Below are positions 42,177-50,744 of a stretch of DNA of 64,000 nucleotides, piece after piece. Position 1 is the first letter of the stretch; every line of letters begins with the position of its first letter. This DNA comes from Hallerella sp963652365 (GTDB lineage Bacteria; Fibrobacterota; Fibrobacteria; Fibrobacterales; Fibrobacteraceae), in assembly GCA_963652365.1 (NCBI GenBank), contig CAVJTH010000002.1, forward strand, positions 1 through 64,000, given 5' to 3'. The notes under the pieces are model-generated. The model was given only the letters and a program-made list of their open reading frames with translations, had not been told where the DNA came from and ran no database searches. Both the position numbers and the translations under genes were made by a program.

Positions 42177-42761
42177 ATGTCCGCCTGCGACTGGTTTCTG
42201 CAAAATCCGCTAGCGAAGGCTTACCACGATAGCGAATGGGGAGTCCCAGTCCACGACGACCGGAAAATGTTCGAGTATCTGCTCATGGAGTCGATGAGCT
42301 GTGGACTTTCGTGGATGCTGGTGCTTGCCAAGCGTAACGTGTTCGCCGAGTGCTTTGCGGACTTTGATTTCGGCAGGGTGGCGAGATTTTCCGATACCGA
42401 TGTGCAGCGGATCTTGAAAGCGCCCGGGATGATCCGCTCCGAGCGCAAGATTCGCGCGGAGATTTCAAACGCGAAATGCTTTTTGAACGTGCGGAAGGAA
42501 TACGGCTCGTTCTGCGATTATCTCTGGAGCTTTACCGCCGGGAAAACCCTTGTCTATCGGAAGCTCTGGAATGGTATCGCGGAAACCCGCAACGAACTGT
42601 CGGATGAAATCGCGAAAGACCTGAAAAGGCGCGGCTTCAAGTATCTCGGAAGCGTGATTCTCTATTCGCACCTGCAAGGTGTCGGAATTCTGAACGCCCA
42701 TTCGCCGGACTGTCCCCGCTACCGAAAACTGCTGAAACGCGTCCGAGCGGAAATTCGATGA
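42177..42761 (+). CDS. tag: DNA-3-methyladenine glycosylase I
   Basis: Tag (194 aa) removes 3-methyladenine from DNA. Zinc ligands are kept as Cys4, His18 (YHDSEWG), and the C-terminal His/Cys pair in NAHSPDC; the catalytic-pocket Glu is in MESMSCGLSWMLVL. Start ATG 42177 matches the family's short N-terminus; a GTG 6 nt earlier overlaps the azlD stop. Co-transcribed with azlCD by position only. Confidence 0.95.
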   Translation: MSACDWFLQNPLAKAYHDSEWGVPVHDDRKMFEYLLMESMSCGLSWMLVLAKRNVFAECFADFDFGRVARFSDTDVQRILKAPGMIRSERKIRAEISNAKCFLNVRKEYGSFCDYLWSFTAGKTLVYRKLWNGIAETRNELSDEIAKDLKRRGFKYLGSVILYSHLQGVGILNAHSPDCPRYRKLLKRVRAEIR

Positions 42762-42933
42762 AAAGACAAGGAAAATCGACCTCTTGAAAGACTCGCTCCG
42801 GCGACTGATTCTCGCCTTTGCCTTGCCGCCGTGCATCCGGTCAGCCGGGGCGTCGCGGCGTTCGCGCTCGTGATTTGTTGTTATATTGCGGAAAATCGGG
42901 CGATTTGCCTGAAAATTTCAAAGCGAGAACTTG

Positions 42934-43686
42934 ATGAAACTGCTTTCCTGGAATGTCGCCGGATTTCGCGCGTGCCTTAAAAAGGGATTTCCCGATTTTT
43001 TTCTCGATGCCGCGGCGGACGTCTTTTGTCTGCAGGAAGTCAAGGCGGAAATGTCGCAAATCGACTTTCATCCGCAGGATTATCGGGAGTTTCTTTTTCC
43101 GGCCAAGAGAAAAGGCTACTCGGGAACGCTTGTCTACAGCCGAACGGAACCGATCGACGTGCGGTATGGCTACGGCGAACAGGAATACGATGACGAAGGC
43201 CGCTCGATCACGGTCGAATACGAGAATTTCTACCTGGTGACGGTCTATGTCCCGAACGTCAAGCGCGATCTTTCCCGTCTGGCGTCCCGCATGAACTTCG
43301 AGGAAACGTTCAAGTCCTATCTGCATCGGCTCGAAAGAAAAAAGCCTGTCGTCGTGTGCGGGGACCTGAATGTCGCGCACGAGGAAATCGATATCTGCAA
43401 CGCGCGGGCAAACCGCGGACATGCGGGCTTTACCGACGAGGAACGCGGCAAGTTCTCGGAACTCCTGGCGAGCGGATTCGTCGATACGTTTCGGACTCTC
43501 AATCCCCAGAAAATCCAATACAGCTGGTGGAGCTATCTTGGACACGCCCGGGAACACAATTCCGGCTGGCGACTGGACTATTTCCTTGTCTCGGAAAAAA
43601 TCTTCCCGTTCGTCAAGGATTCCAGGATTTACGATGAAATCCTGGGAAGCGACCATTGCCCGGTAGGGATCGAACTGAATCTCTAG
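42934..43686 (+). CDS. xthA: Exodeoxyribonuclease III (AP endonuclease)
   Basis: A 250-aa exonuclease III/APE1-type enzyme for abasic-site repair. Catalytic motifs in order: WNVAGFRA (Asn7), LQEVKAE (Glu), GDLNVAHEEID (Asp/Asn), WWSYLGHAREHNSGWRLDY and SDHCPVG (His). The 172 bp before it hold no gene; TATATTG ~40 nt upstream may be its promoter. Convergent with the next gene, 7 bp apart. Confidence 0.95.
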   Translation: MKLLSWNVAGFRACLKKGFPDFFLDAAADVFCLQEVKAEMSQIDFHPQDYREFLFPAKRKGYSGTLVYSRTEPIDVRYGYGEQEYDDEGRSITVEYENFYLVTVYVPNVKRDLSRLASRMNFEETFKSYLHRLERKKPVVVCGDLNVAHEEIDICNARANRGHAGFTDEERGKFSELLASGFVDTFRTLNPQKIQYSWWSYLGHAREHNSGWRLDYFLVSEKIFPFVKDSRIYDEILGSDHCPVGIELNL

Positions 43687-43693
43687 GAAGTCT

Positions 43694-45361
43694 TCAGAAG
43701 CCTAGCAGGAGAATGGCGAGAACCTGTGCCGTCAGAATGCGGAGGAGCATCGTCAGCGGATAGACGGACGCGTAGGCGACATTGGTCGCTTCGGAACTGG
43801 AAAGTCCGTTCGCGAAAGCGAGCGCGGGAGGGTCGGTCATCGAACCGGCGATCATGCCGCAGAGGCTCAGGTAGTTGATCTTGAAGACGAGCTTTCCGAC
43901 GATTCCGGCGATCATCAGGGGAATGAACGTGATGAGCGCCGCGAGGCCCATGTAGTAGAAACCGTCGCCGTTCAGAAGAACGTCAAAGAAGCGGATTCCC
44001 GCGTTGAGCCCGACGCACGTGAGGAAGAGCGTGATGCCGAGTTCCCGGAGCATCAGGTTCGCGCTGGCCGCCATGAAGAAGTTCAAGGGACCGATTTTCC
44101 GCTTGCGAGAAAGAAGAATCGCGACGACCAGCGGTCCGCCGGCAAGTCCGAGCTTGAGCGGAGTCGGCATTCCAGGAATTGCGATGGGAATCGATCCGAC
44201 AATGACGCCGATAAAGATTCCGAGGAACGCCGGCAGAATTTCGGGATGTTCCAGCGCCTTGAGCGAGTCTCCGAGTTCCTTGGCGACCGCGTCGATGCCT
44301 TCTGTCGGACCGACGACCAGAAGCTTGTCCGCGAACTTAAGCCGCAGATCCAGACGCCCGGTAAACTTGAACTCTCCGCGGACTACGCGGCTCACGGTGA
44401 CGCCATAGCGTTCCGGAAATCCCAGCGACCCGATTGTCTTGCCGAGCATTTTCTTGTTCGTCACGAGGATGCTGCGGGTTTCGAGCTTGGACGCCATCTT
44501 CGTGATGGGCGCGTCGAGCTTTGAACCGATGACCTTTTCCATGGTGCGGACCGCTTCGGGCATTCCCACGATATGGACCTTGTCGCCTTCCAGGAGGGTC
44601 GTCTTGCCGTTCGGCGTAAAGATGTTCTCTCCGCGCAAGAGACGCGTGATGACGACTCCGCTTGGAATCAGGTCGGGGATTTCCTTGACGGGAACGCCGA
44701 AAAGGTTCTTGTTTTCGACAAGAAGGCTTGCCGATACGATTTCCGTGCGGGTTGCCGCGATTTCCTTGGCGTAGTCGTCGCTTGCCTTTGCGGGATTCTG
44801 CCTAAAGATTATCCGGACGAGAATCATCACCAGGATGATGCCGATGACGCCGAACGGATAGGCTACCGCATAGCCGATTCCCGTGAGAGACGTGTCCATG
44901 CCCGTTGCCGCCAAGGCGGAATTGGCCGCTCCGAGCGAAGGCGTGTTGGTGACGGCACCGCAGAGCATTCCGACGAGAACGGGAACGTTGTTGCGCAGGT
45001 CCGTGAAAAAGTAGATGCACAGCGTGACGATGACGCCCATGAGAACGATGCTAGCCGCGAGGATGTTCAGGACAAGTCCATGCCGGCGAATGGAATCGAT
45101 AAAGCCCGGCCCGACCTGCATTCCGATGGTATAGACAAACAGGATCAAGCCGAATTCCTGGATAAAGTGGAGAACGCTCGGCTCGATGCGAAGCCCCAGA
45201 TGTCCCAGGATGATGCCGACGAAAAGCGCACCGGCGCCTCCGAGGCTGATTCCCCTGACCTTGATTTTTCCGATCATCAGGCCTAGAGCCGCCGTGACGG
45301 ATAGGACGACAACCTGTTCAGCGACCGAAGGCGTTGTAAAGAGAGCGATTAGCCATTGCAT
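43694..45361 (-). CDS. AspT/YidE/YbjL-family transporter with two TrkA-C domains
   Basis: A 555-aa protein of the aspartate:alanine exchanger family. Layout: five to six N-terminal helices (LGLMIGKIKVRGISLGGAGALFVG... with FIQEFGLILFVYTIGMQVGPGF), a central cytoplasmic part with two TrkA-C-like domains (~200-360), and a C-terminal helix block repeating the first (LFLTCVGLNAGIRFFDVLL). In AspT it exchanges aspartate and alanine; in Actinobacillus a homologue handles succinate. For a succinate-producing fibrobacter a dicarboxylate exporter is an attractive guess, but specificity cannot be read off. Confidence 0.88.
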   Translation of the reverse strand: MQWLIALFTTPSVAEQVVVLSVTAALGLMIGKIKVRGISLGGAGALFVGIILGHLGLRIEPSVLHFIQEFGLILFVYTIGMQVGPGFIDSIRRHGLVLNILAASIVLMGVIVTLCIYFFTDLRNNVPVLVGMLCGAVTNTPSLGAANSALAATGMDTSLTGIGYAVAYPFGVIGIILVMILVRIIFRQNPAKASDDYAKEIAATRTEIVSASLLVENKNLFGVPVKEIPDLIPSGVVITRLLRGENIFTPNGKTTLLEGDKVHIVGMPEAVRTMEKVIGSKLDAPITKMASKLETRSILVTNKKMLGKTIGSLGFPERYGVTVSRVVRGEFKFTGRLDLRLKFADKLLVVGPTEGIDAVAKELGDSLKALEHPEILPAFLGIFIGVIVGSIPIAIPGMPTPLKLGLAGGPLVVAILLSRKRKIGPLNFFMAASANLMLRELGITLFLTCVGLNAGIRFFDVLLNGDGFYYMGLAALITFIPLMIAGIVGKLVFKINYLSLCGMIAGSMTDPPALAFANGLSSSEATNVAYASVYPLTMLLRILTAQVLAILLLGF

Positions 45362-45403
45362 AGTTTTTCGGATTCCTTGAAAAATTTCAGGTTGCTGCGA
45401 AAG

Positions 45404-45940
45404 TTACTTTTTCACGCAGCGGACGCTTGCCGCGATGGTCTTGTTGAAGTGCTCGTAGGCGACGCTTTCCGTCACGCGGACAAGGACCGCGCGCGAGTCG
45501 TCGAAACTGTCGGAGGTCCAGAAGCTCGCGCTGATCCCTTCGTCTGCGGACTTTCCGTCGTAGTAGCGAAATCCCGACTTTTGCACGGCGAGGCTTTCGA
45601 TGTCCGGTCCGAGATCTTCGAAATCCTTTTGCGTGGGAAGTTCCCAGCCGTCCGGGCAGATGCGCGCGGCGGCTTCATAGGGGTAGAGGCTCCCGTATTG
45701 CTTGCACTTCTGGATGTCGCCGGCGTAGCAGGAGTTCGCTCCGCCCGCAATGTCGATTCGGTTCAGGTTTTCCGCAAGCCAGGTCCTTTCTCCGATCTTG
45801 ACCGTCTTGTAGGTCTTTTCCACGCAGGCGAGGGTCTGCGCCTTTTCGTCGTATTTGCAGGTGTAGGATTTTTCGCACGCGGTAAAGAGCGTTGCGGCGA
45901 AAAGGATTCCGGCCAGGAGCGGCAAGTGGCGAATCGTCAT
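45404..45940 (-). CDS. Fib_succ_major-domain lipoprotein
   Basis: A 178-aa lipoprotein (signal ending LFTAC, Cys22) with the Fibrobacter succinogenes major paralogous domain: YKTVKIGERTWLAENLNR, CYAGDIQKCKQYGSLYPYEAA, ICPDGWELPTQKDFEDL, and ending AASVRCVKK. The domain resembles FISUMP/C-type-lectin-like surface modules; function unknown. A short Cys-containing region (SYTCKYDEKAQTLACVEK) links the anchor to the domain and is shared with the protein at 47144. Confidence 0.92.
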   Translation of the reverse strand: MTIRHLPLLAGILFAATLFTACEKSYTCKYDEKAQTLACVEKTYKTVKIGERTWLAENLNRIDIAGGANSCYAGDIQKCKQYGSLYPYEAAARICPDGWELPTQKDFEDLGPDIESLAVQKSGFRYYDGKSADEGISASFWTSDSFDDSRAVLVRVTESVAYEHFNKTIAASVRCVKK

Positions 45941-45968
45941 AGCGGTGAACTCCGATAATGTTGCCGCA

Positions 45969-45976
45969 CAAAAATA
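45969..45976 (-). promoter_or_regulatory. TAnnTTTG promoter element of the 45404 gene
   Basis: Minus-strand TATTTTTG ends 28 nt before the start codon at 45940. Confidence 0.45.
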
Positions 45977-46086
45977 GAACCTGCTTTCCTTTTTGACTAA
46001 TAATTTTCATCTATTGAAATTATCATTTTAAATGATTGATTTGGAACGATTCAATTGCTTGCCGTGATGAAGAATCGTGAAAAATC

Positions 46087-46092
46087 TATAAT
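46087..46092 (+). promoter_or_regulatory. -10 box 6 nt before the second LysR gene (leaderless candidate)
   Basis: A consensus TATAAT is followed by TGGAGC and the ATG at 46099. The GGAG in the gap is too close to the start to work as a ribosome-binding site. Confidence 0.5.
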
Positions 46093-46098
46093 TGGAGC

Positions 46099-46983
46099 AT
46101 GGAACTCACCCAATTACGGTATTTTCTGGAAGTCGCCCGAACGGAACACATGACGCAAAGCGCCAAGAATCTGTGCATCGTCCAGCCGGCGTTGACGCAA
46201 TCCATCCACAAGCTCGAAGACGAGCTGGGCGTCCCCCTGTTCAAGAACCAGGGGCGAAACATCCGGCTTACGGAAAACGGGCGAACCTTTTACGAAAGGC
46301 TGCGCCCTCTCTATGAAGAGCTGGTGTCCCTTCCGCAACAATTGCGCGACAGTGCGGAGAAGAACAACAACAACGTCACGCTCAATGTCCTTGCCGCTTC
46401 GACCCTCATCACGCAGGCGATCATCGAATACCGGCAAGACAACCACGACCTGAATGTCGATTTGATTCAAAACGAAGAGACAAAGGCCTTTGACATCTGC
46501 GTGCGAACCTACGCCTCGTATCGACCGGAACTCGACCGAATCGAAAGCGACGAGACCTTTATTTCTTCGGAACGAATCTTTCTTGCGGTTCCCAACACGG
46601 CGGAATATCGGAAGCAGAGCGAAATATCCCTGTTCGACGTCAAGGAAAAGTTTATCGGGCTTTACGGCTCCAAGCAGTATCGAACGATCTGCAACGAACT
46701 CTGCGAAAGCGTCGGGTTCAAGACGAACGTGACATTCGAAAGCGACAATGTCCTGGCGGTCAAGGAGGCGATCGCCGCGGGAATTGGCGTCGGCTTCTGG
46801 CCCGAGATCTCCTGGGGAAAAATGGATCACAAGAAAATCCGGCTTCTGAAGATCACCGATGCGAATTTCAAGAGAGACATCGTCGTTTCCTTGCGGCGTA
46901 ACAAGCAGGACAACACGAACCTGGAAGCTTTCTATCGGTTCTTGACGAATTACGTCAAGCGTCGCCGGCGAAAATCCATCTGA
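46099..46983 (+). CDS. LysR-family transcriptional regulator
   Basis: A 294-aa LysR-type regulator: winged HTH at the N-terminus (MELTQLRYFLEVARTEHMTQSAKNLCIVQPALTQSIHKLEDELGVPLF) and an effector domain with the usual GIGVGFWPE loop. It lies between two Fib_succ lipoprotein genes and is divergent from the first (158 bp between starts). A role in controlling those neighbours is possible but unproven. Confidence 0.93.
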   Translation: MELTQLRYFLEVARTEHMTQSAKNLCIVQPALTQSIHKLEDELGVPLFKNQGRNIRLTENGRTFYERLRPLYEELVSLPQQLRDSAEKNNNNVTLNVLAASTLITQAIIEYRQDNHDLNVDLIQNEETKAFDICVRTYASYRPELDRIESDETFISSERIFLAVPNTAEYRKQSEISLFDVKEKFIGLYGSKQYRTICNELCESVGFKTNVTFESDNVLAVKEAIAAGIGVGFWPEISWGKMDHKKIRLLKITDANFKRDIVVSLRRNKQDNTNLEAFYRFLTNYVKRRRRKSI

Positions 46984-47103
46984 TCTTCCGAGTCGCCCGA
47001 GTCGAGCGTCTTGAAGCATTGTCTTATCGTTTTGGCTGATTCTATAGGTAAAAATGATAAATCTTCAAAGAATAAAGTATTAGTCGGAAGATTCGATAGC
47101 TTC

Positions 47104-47111
47104 TATCTTTG
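47104..47111 (+). promoter_or_regulatory. TAnnTTTG promoter element of the 47144 gene
   Basis: TATCTTTG ends 32 nt before the ATG, with a TAGGAG ribosome-binding site between. Confidence 0.5.
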
Positions 47112-47143
47112 GCGGCGGAAAATACAACAGATAGGAGTTTTCC

Positions 47144-47665
47144 ATGAAAAAGTTCTTTTCCCTTGTGGTCTTTGCGATGGCGCTTGTCGCTTGCGAGGGT
47201 TCCCATCGATGCGAGTTCGACGAGCAGGAACAGGTCTTGCGCTGTCCGGAAAGAAATTACAGGACCGTCTCGATCCTCGGCAAGAACTGGTTTGCGGAAA
47301 ATGCGCGATTCTTTACGGATTTCAGCTACTGCTACAATGACGATTTCAAGATGTGCGAAGATGATGGTCGCCTGTACACCTGGGAATCGTCGAAAAATGC
47401 GTGCCCCGAGGGTTGGCGCGTTCCGACAAGGGCGGAATTCGAGGAAATTTTTCGCTATGGCGAATTTGGAAAGCTGAACCTGGTCCATGCGGGATTTCGT
47501 TACTATGGAGACACGTATGTCGATAAGGGAAAGAGCGATCGCTTCTGGACCGCTGACGAATACGACGGCGCCCGCGCCTATATGATGAACGCCGATGGAG
47601 AAAACGTCCTGACGGAACATCTGAACAAGTCGATTTCCGCGTCTGTCCGCTGCATCCAGGAATAG
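47144..47665 (+). CDS. Fib_succ_major-domain lipoprotein
   Basis: A 173-aa lipoprotein (signal MKKFFSLVVFAMALVAC, Cys17) closely similar in layout to the protein at 45404. Linker GSHRCEFDEQEQVLRCPER, then the Fib_succ domain: YRTVSILGKNWFAENARF, CYNDDFKMCEDDGRLYTWESS, ACPEGWRVPTRAEFEEI and ASVRCIQE at the end. The pair looks like a duplication now split by the LysR gene. Only 15 bp separate it from the downstream exporter gene. Confidence 0.92.
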   Translation: MKKFFSLVVFAMALVACEGSHRCEFDEQEQVLRCPERNYRTVSILGKNWFAENARFFTDFSYCYNDDFKMCEDDGRLYTWESSKNACPEGWRVPTRAEFEEIFRYGEFGKLNLVHAGFRYYGDTYVDKGKSDRFWTADEYDGARAYMMNADGENVLTEHLNKSISASVRCIQE

Positions 47666-47680
47666 TTTCGAGGTCTTGAC

Positions 47681-48610
47681 ATGGGAATCGGAATTGACAT
47701 CGCGAGCGTTTATTCGGGACATGCGCGAGTTCTTATCGTCGCGAGCCTGCTCGTCACGTCGATTTTCGCTCTGCTCTGCCGGATTCTTGGAAACCGAAAG
47801 AAGGCGCATGCCTGCGGGGCCGTGAATCCCTTGGACGAAAATACCGAAGAGCGTCCCTGTGCGGAAAAGATGATCGCCGAGCTTGCCGCGTCGCTTGCGT
47901 CGGCGGGAGCGACCAGTTCGCTTTTGGAGTCGAGCGTCCGGTATCTTTGTGCGCGCTTTGGAGTCTCGGCGGAAATCATCGGGTTCCCGAAGCATGTCCT
48001 GTTGAGCGTTTCCGGAAAAAAGCTTTCCGACCATTACACGATCACCCAGAAGCTGCTCCCGAATCCTCTGGATTTTCACCGAATCATCTTGCTGCACCGC
48101 CTCGCAAGGGAAACGCTAGAGAAAATGTATCCGCCGGAGATCTTTTGGAACAGGTTCCAGGAAATCTTGCAGGAAAAAAGGCTTTCCCCGAACCTCGTTC
48201 TCGTCTTGACGGGACTTGCGAACGCTTCGTTCTGCAAGCTGTTTAACGGAGACTGGATTTCGATGGGAATCGTCTTTGTGGCGACCGTGAGCGGCTTCTA
48301 CCTGAAAAACGCCTTGCACGGAAGGTTCCAGATAGACCTGCGCCTCGCGACGATCTTTTCCGCTTTCGTCTCGACGGTTCTCGGATGCGCCGGCTATGCG
48401 TTTCAATTGGGCGGAACTCCCGATGTCGCGCTTGCGACAAGCGTTCTTTACCTGGTCCCTGGAATTCCCTATATCAATGCGCTGAGCGATCTGCTGAATG
48501 GCGCCTTCCTGAGCTGCATCCGCCATGCGTTTAACGCGACGATCTTGACGGTCTGCCTCTCCATCGGGTTTTGCCTGGGGCTGATTTCCACCAATCTTCA
48601 CTTCTTCTGA
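47681..48610 (+). CDS. ThrE-type threonine/serine exporter, N-terminal subunit
   Basis: A 309-aa protein with the ThrE N-terminal domain (DUF1212/PF06738): ASLASAGATSSLLESSVRYLCARFGV and a C-terminal block of about five membrane helices with GTPDVALATSVLYLVPGIPYINALSDLLNG, a strong family motif. An extra N-terminal helix and linker (~60 aa) precede the domain. Expected to export threonine or serine together with the next gene product. Confidence 0.9.
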   Translation: MGIGIDIASVYSGHARVLIVASLLVTSIFALLCRILGNRKKAHACGAVNPLDENTEERPCAEKMIAELAASLASAGATSSLLESSVRYLCARFGVSAEIIGFPKHVLLSVSGKKLSDHYTITQKLLPNPLDFHRIILLHRLARETLEKMYPPEIFWNRFQEILQEKRLSPNLVLVLTGLANASFCKLFNGDWISMGIVFVATVSGFYLKNALHGRFQIDLRLATIFSAFVSTVLGCAGYAFQLGGTPDVALATSVLYLVPGIPYINALSDLLNGAFLSCIRHAFNATILTVCLSIGFCLGLISTNLHFF

Positions 48611-48611
48611 C

Positions 48612-49121
48612 ATGCTATTGCTGACCCTTGTTCAAGACGGAATCTTTGCCTCGATAGCCGCGATAGGCTTTGGCAGCATCAGCAATGTTCCAAAGCGAAT
48701 CTTTGCCGGGTGCGGAATCGTGGCGGCGATCGGGCACGTGACGCGGTTTGTCCTGATGAACCAGGCGGGAATCCACATTATCTGGGCGAGCCTTGTCGCG
48801 GGACTCGCGATTGGCTGTGCGGCGATTTTGCTACGGCGCATCTGGAAATGCCCGTGCGAAATGCTTGCGTTCCCGGCCCTCTTGCCGATGATTCCCGGGA
48901 TGTATGCGTATCGGTCTGTCCAGTCGCTGATACTCTGCTTCAAGACGCCCGGCGACGAGCAGTTCGAGCACTACATCCATATATTCACGTACAACTTCAT
49001 GGTCTGCGTTCTCGCCATCTTGATGATGGTTTTCGGGCTGACTTTCGTTCTCTACTTGCGGCGAAAGCGGAGCGCGTTTCAAAAGTTGAGAAAATGGCGG
49101 AATTTTCTGCGGGAATCGTAG
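48612..49121 (+). CDS. ThrE-type threonine/serine exporter, C-terminal subunit
   Basis: A 169-aa membrane protein with five hydrophobic segments matching the ThrE_2 domain (PF12821): FASIAAIGFGSISNVPKR, GIVAAIGHVTRFVL, PALLPMIPGMYAYRSV. In corynebacterial ThrE both domains are one protein; here they are split, as in many anaerobes. It starts 1 bp after the previous stop. Confidence 0.9.
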   Translation: MLLLTLVQDGIFASIAAIGFGSISNVPKRIFAGCGIVAAIGHVTRFVLMNQAGIHIIWASLVAGLAIGCAAILLRRIWKCPCEMLAFPALLPMIPGMYAYRSVQSLILCFKTPGDEQFEHYIHIFTYNFMVCVLAILMMVFGLTFVLYLRRKRSAFQKLRKWRNFLRES

Positions 49122-49146
49122 CTTTCTTGAGTTCCCATGATACAAG

Positions 49147-49181
49147 AGGCTCGTGGCGTTTCGGCGCTGCGAGCCTTTTTT
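49147..49181 (+). terminator. Terminator after the ThrE genes
   Basis: AGGCTCG (49147-49153) pairs with CGAGCCT (49170-49176), followed by T5. Confidence 0.85.
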
Positions 49182-49209
49182 GTAGTTTTTCCGGAAAAGC
49201 GAGGACAAA

Positions 49210-50016
49210 ATGAACTTTTGCAAAATTGGAATGACCGCGATTCTTTTCGCGATGCTTGGCTGTTCCGGCGAGACGGAGAAAAAATCGGTCATCGTGTATT
49301 TTTCGCAGACGGGAACGACAAGGGCTGTCGCCCAGGAAATCCAGAAAAATACGGGTGCGGACATGCTGGAACTGGTGCTTGCCGAACCGTATCCTTCGAC
49401 TTACGACAGCACGATTGAACGCGTCAAGCGGGAACGGGAATCGAAGAAATGGCCTGCGATTTTCCAGGCGAGGAAGGATCTGGCAAAGTTCGACACGGTG
49501 TATCTCGGCTATCCGATCATGTTCGGAACCTTTGCGCCGCCGATCTACGCCTTTCTCGATTCCAACGACTTGAAGGGAAAGGTCCTTGTCCCGTTCTGCA
49601 CATATGGAAGCGGCGGTCTGAAAAACAGCGCGGAGGAATTGAAGCGCCTGGCTCCCGCTGCGAAGGTGACAAAAGCCTACGGGATTGCGCACAAGCGAAT
49701 TTCCAGAGCGCCCGAAGAGGTGGCGCGCTTTCTCGTTTCGATTCCCGTGGAAGAGGAAGAAAGAATGGTCGGAGCGTATTCGGAAGAGCGGCTTTTGACC
49801 GCCGAGGATTCCAGCGTGTTCGCGCAGGCGACCGCGGACTATGCCTATCTCAAGCTTTCGCCGAAGAGCGTGATGTCCCAGGTTGTCGCCGGGACGAACT
49901 ATGTCTTTCGATGCGAGATGAAAGGCCCGGACGGGATTCTTGCCGAAGCGCGCGTCTTGGTTTTCGAACCGCTTCCAGGGCAAGGCTCTCCGGAGATGAT
50001 CCGCGTCGATCGCTAG
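49210..50016 (+). CDS. Flavodoxin-domain lipoprotein with a C-terminal cystatin-like domain
   Basis: A 268-aa protein. Residues 1-18 are a lipoprotein-type signal (Cys18 in MLGCSG). Residues ~25-180 are a flavodoxin (IVYFSQTGTTRAVAQEI FMN loop; LGYPIMFGTFAPPIYAFL; PFCTYGSGGLKNS). Residues ~187-265 look like a cystatin: VGAYSEERLLTAEDSSVFAQATADYA, then QVVAGTNYVF (224-233), the exact cysteine-protease-inhibitor loop motif QxVxG, then a final LPGQG turn. Both halves would sit outside the cytoplasm. Flavin donor and physiological partner unknown. Convergent with the RibD_C gene (4-bp overlap). Confidence 0.82.
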   Translation: MNFCKIGMTAILFAMLGCSGETEKKSVIVYFSQTGTTRAVAQEIQKNTGADMLELVLAEPYPSTYDSTIERVKRERESKKWPAIFQARKDLAKFDTVYLGYPIMFGTFAPPIYAFLDSNDLKGKVLVPFCTYGSGGLKNSAEELKRLAPAAKVTKAYGIAHKRISRAPEEVARFLVSIPVEEEERMVGAYSEERLLTAEDSSVFAQATADYAYLKLSPKSVMSQVVAGTNYVFRCEMKGPDGILAEARVLVFEPLPGQGSPEMIRVDR

Positions 50017-50687
50017 CGGGCTTCTTTCCGCTTGGGCTTGTATTTTACCCAGACGGTTCCCTGCTTCATTTGTATGCAACTTGTCAGTTCCAGCGGCACG
50101 GGGCTTGCCATGTTGGAAAGCCCGTTGAAAAGGCTTGGTTCGCCTGTCCTGCCGTCGATCCCCGGCGCGATCATCGCGCTGATTTCGTCGAGAAGGCCTT
50201 TTGCGAGGAATGCGCCGTTGATGCGTCCGCCCCCGACAACGGCGAGCCTTTTGACATTGAATTTTTCGGCGAGAATTTCGCACGCCCGCACAAGATCGAT
50301 GCGTTCCTTGCCGCAGGCGATGTAGGAATATCCGATGCTTTCGAGATATTTCAGGTAGGCGGAAGAGGCTTGTTCGCTCAGAAGACAGAGCCTGTTTTCC
50401 GATGGATTCTCGGGGTAGGTGAGCGTACCCTTTGTATCGATGAAAATCTGGTAGCCGCCTTCCGTTGCCTTGTAGAGGCATTCCTTTCCGATGGGAAAAT
50501 CGTTTTGCGAGAAATCTTCGGGACATGCGTAGTGCATCTTGACGGTTGTCCGCCCTTCGAGCGTGCTGTCGCATTCTAGGCTGTCGAGAGCTTCGTAATA
50601 GTCGTCGGTTCCGATCTTTTCGGTCATGGAACAGTCGATTCGACCGTCGAGCGACATCATCATGTGACAAATAATTTTTGGCCTCAT
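50013..50687 (-). CDS. RibD C-terminal/dihydrofolate-reductase-like reductase
   Basis: A 224-aa NADPH reductase of the RibD_C family (fold of the deaminoreductase half of RibD and of DHFR). Motifs: MMSLDGRIDCS at the N-terminus and VVGGGRINGAFLAKGLLDEIS near residue 150. It lacks the deaminase half, so it is not RibD itself; the riboflavin pathway or folate-like chemistry is possible. TACATT lies 8 nt before the start, so its leader is very short. Confidence 0.82.
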   Translation of the reverse strand: MRPKIICHMMMSLDGRIDCSMTEKIGTDDYYEALDSLECDSTLEGRTTVKMHYACPEDFSQNDFPIGKECLYKATEGGYQIFIDTKGTLTYPENPSENRLCLLSEQASSAYLKYLESIGYSYIACGKERIDLVRACEILAEKFNVKRLAVVGGGRINGAFLAKGLLDEISAMIAPGIDGRTGEPSLFNGLSNMASPVPLELTSCIQMKQGTVWVKYKPKRKEAR

Positions 50688-50744
50688 CGCGTGGAAATGT
50701 AAAAAAAATTCTATCGTTGGACACGCAAACAGACAGGTGCCACG

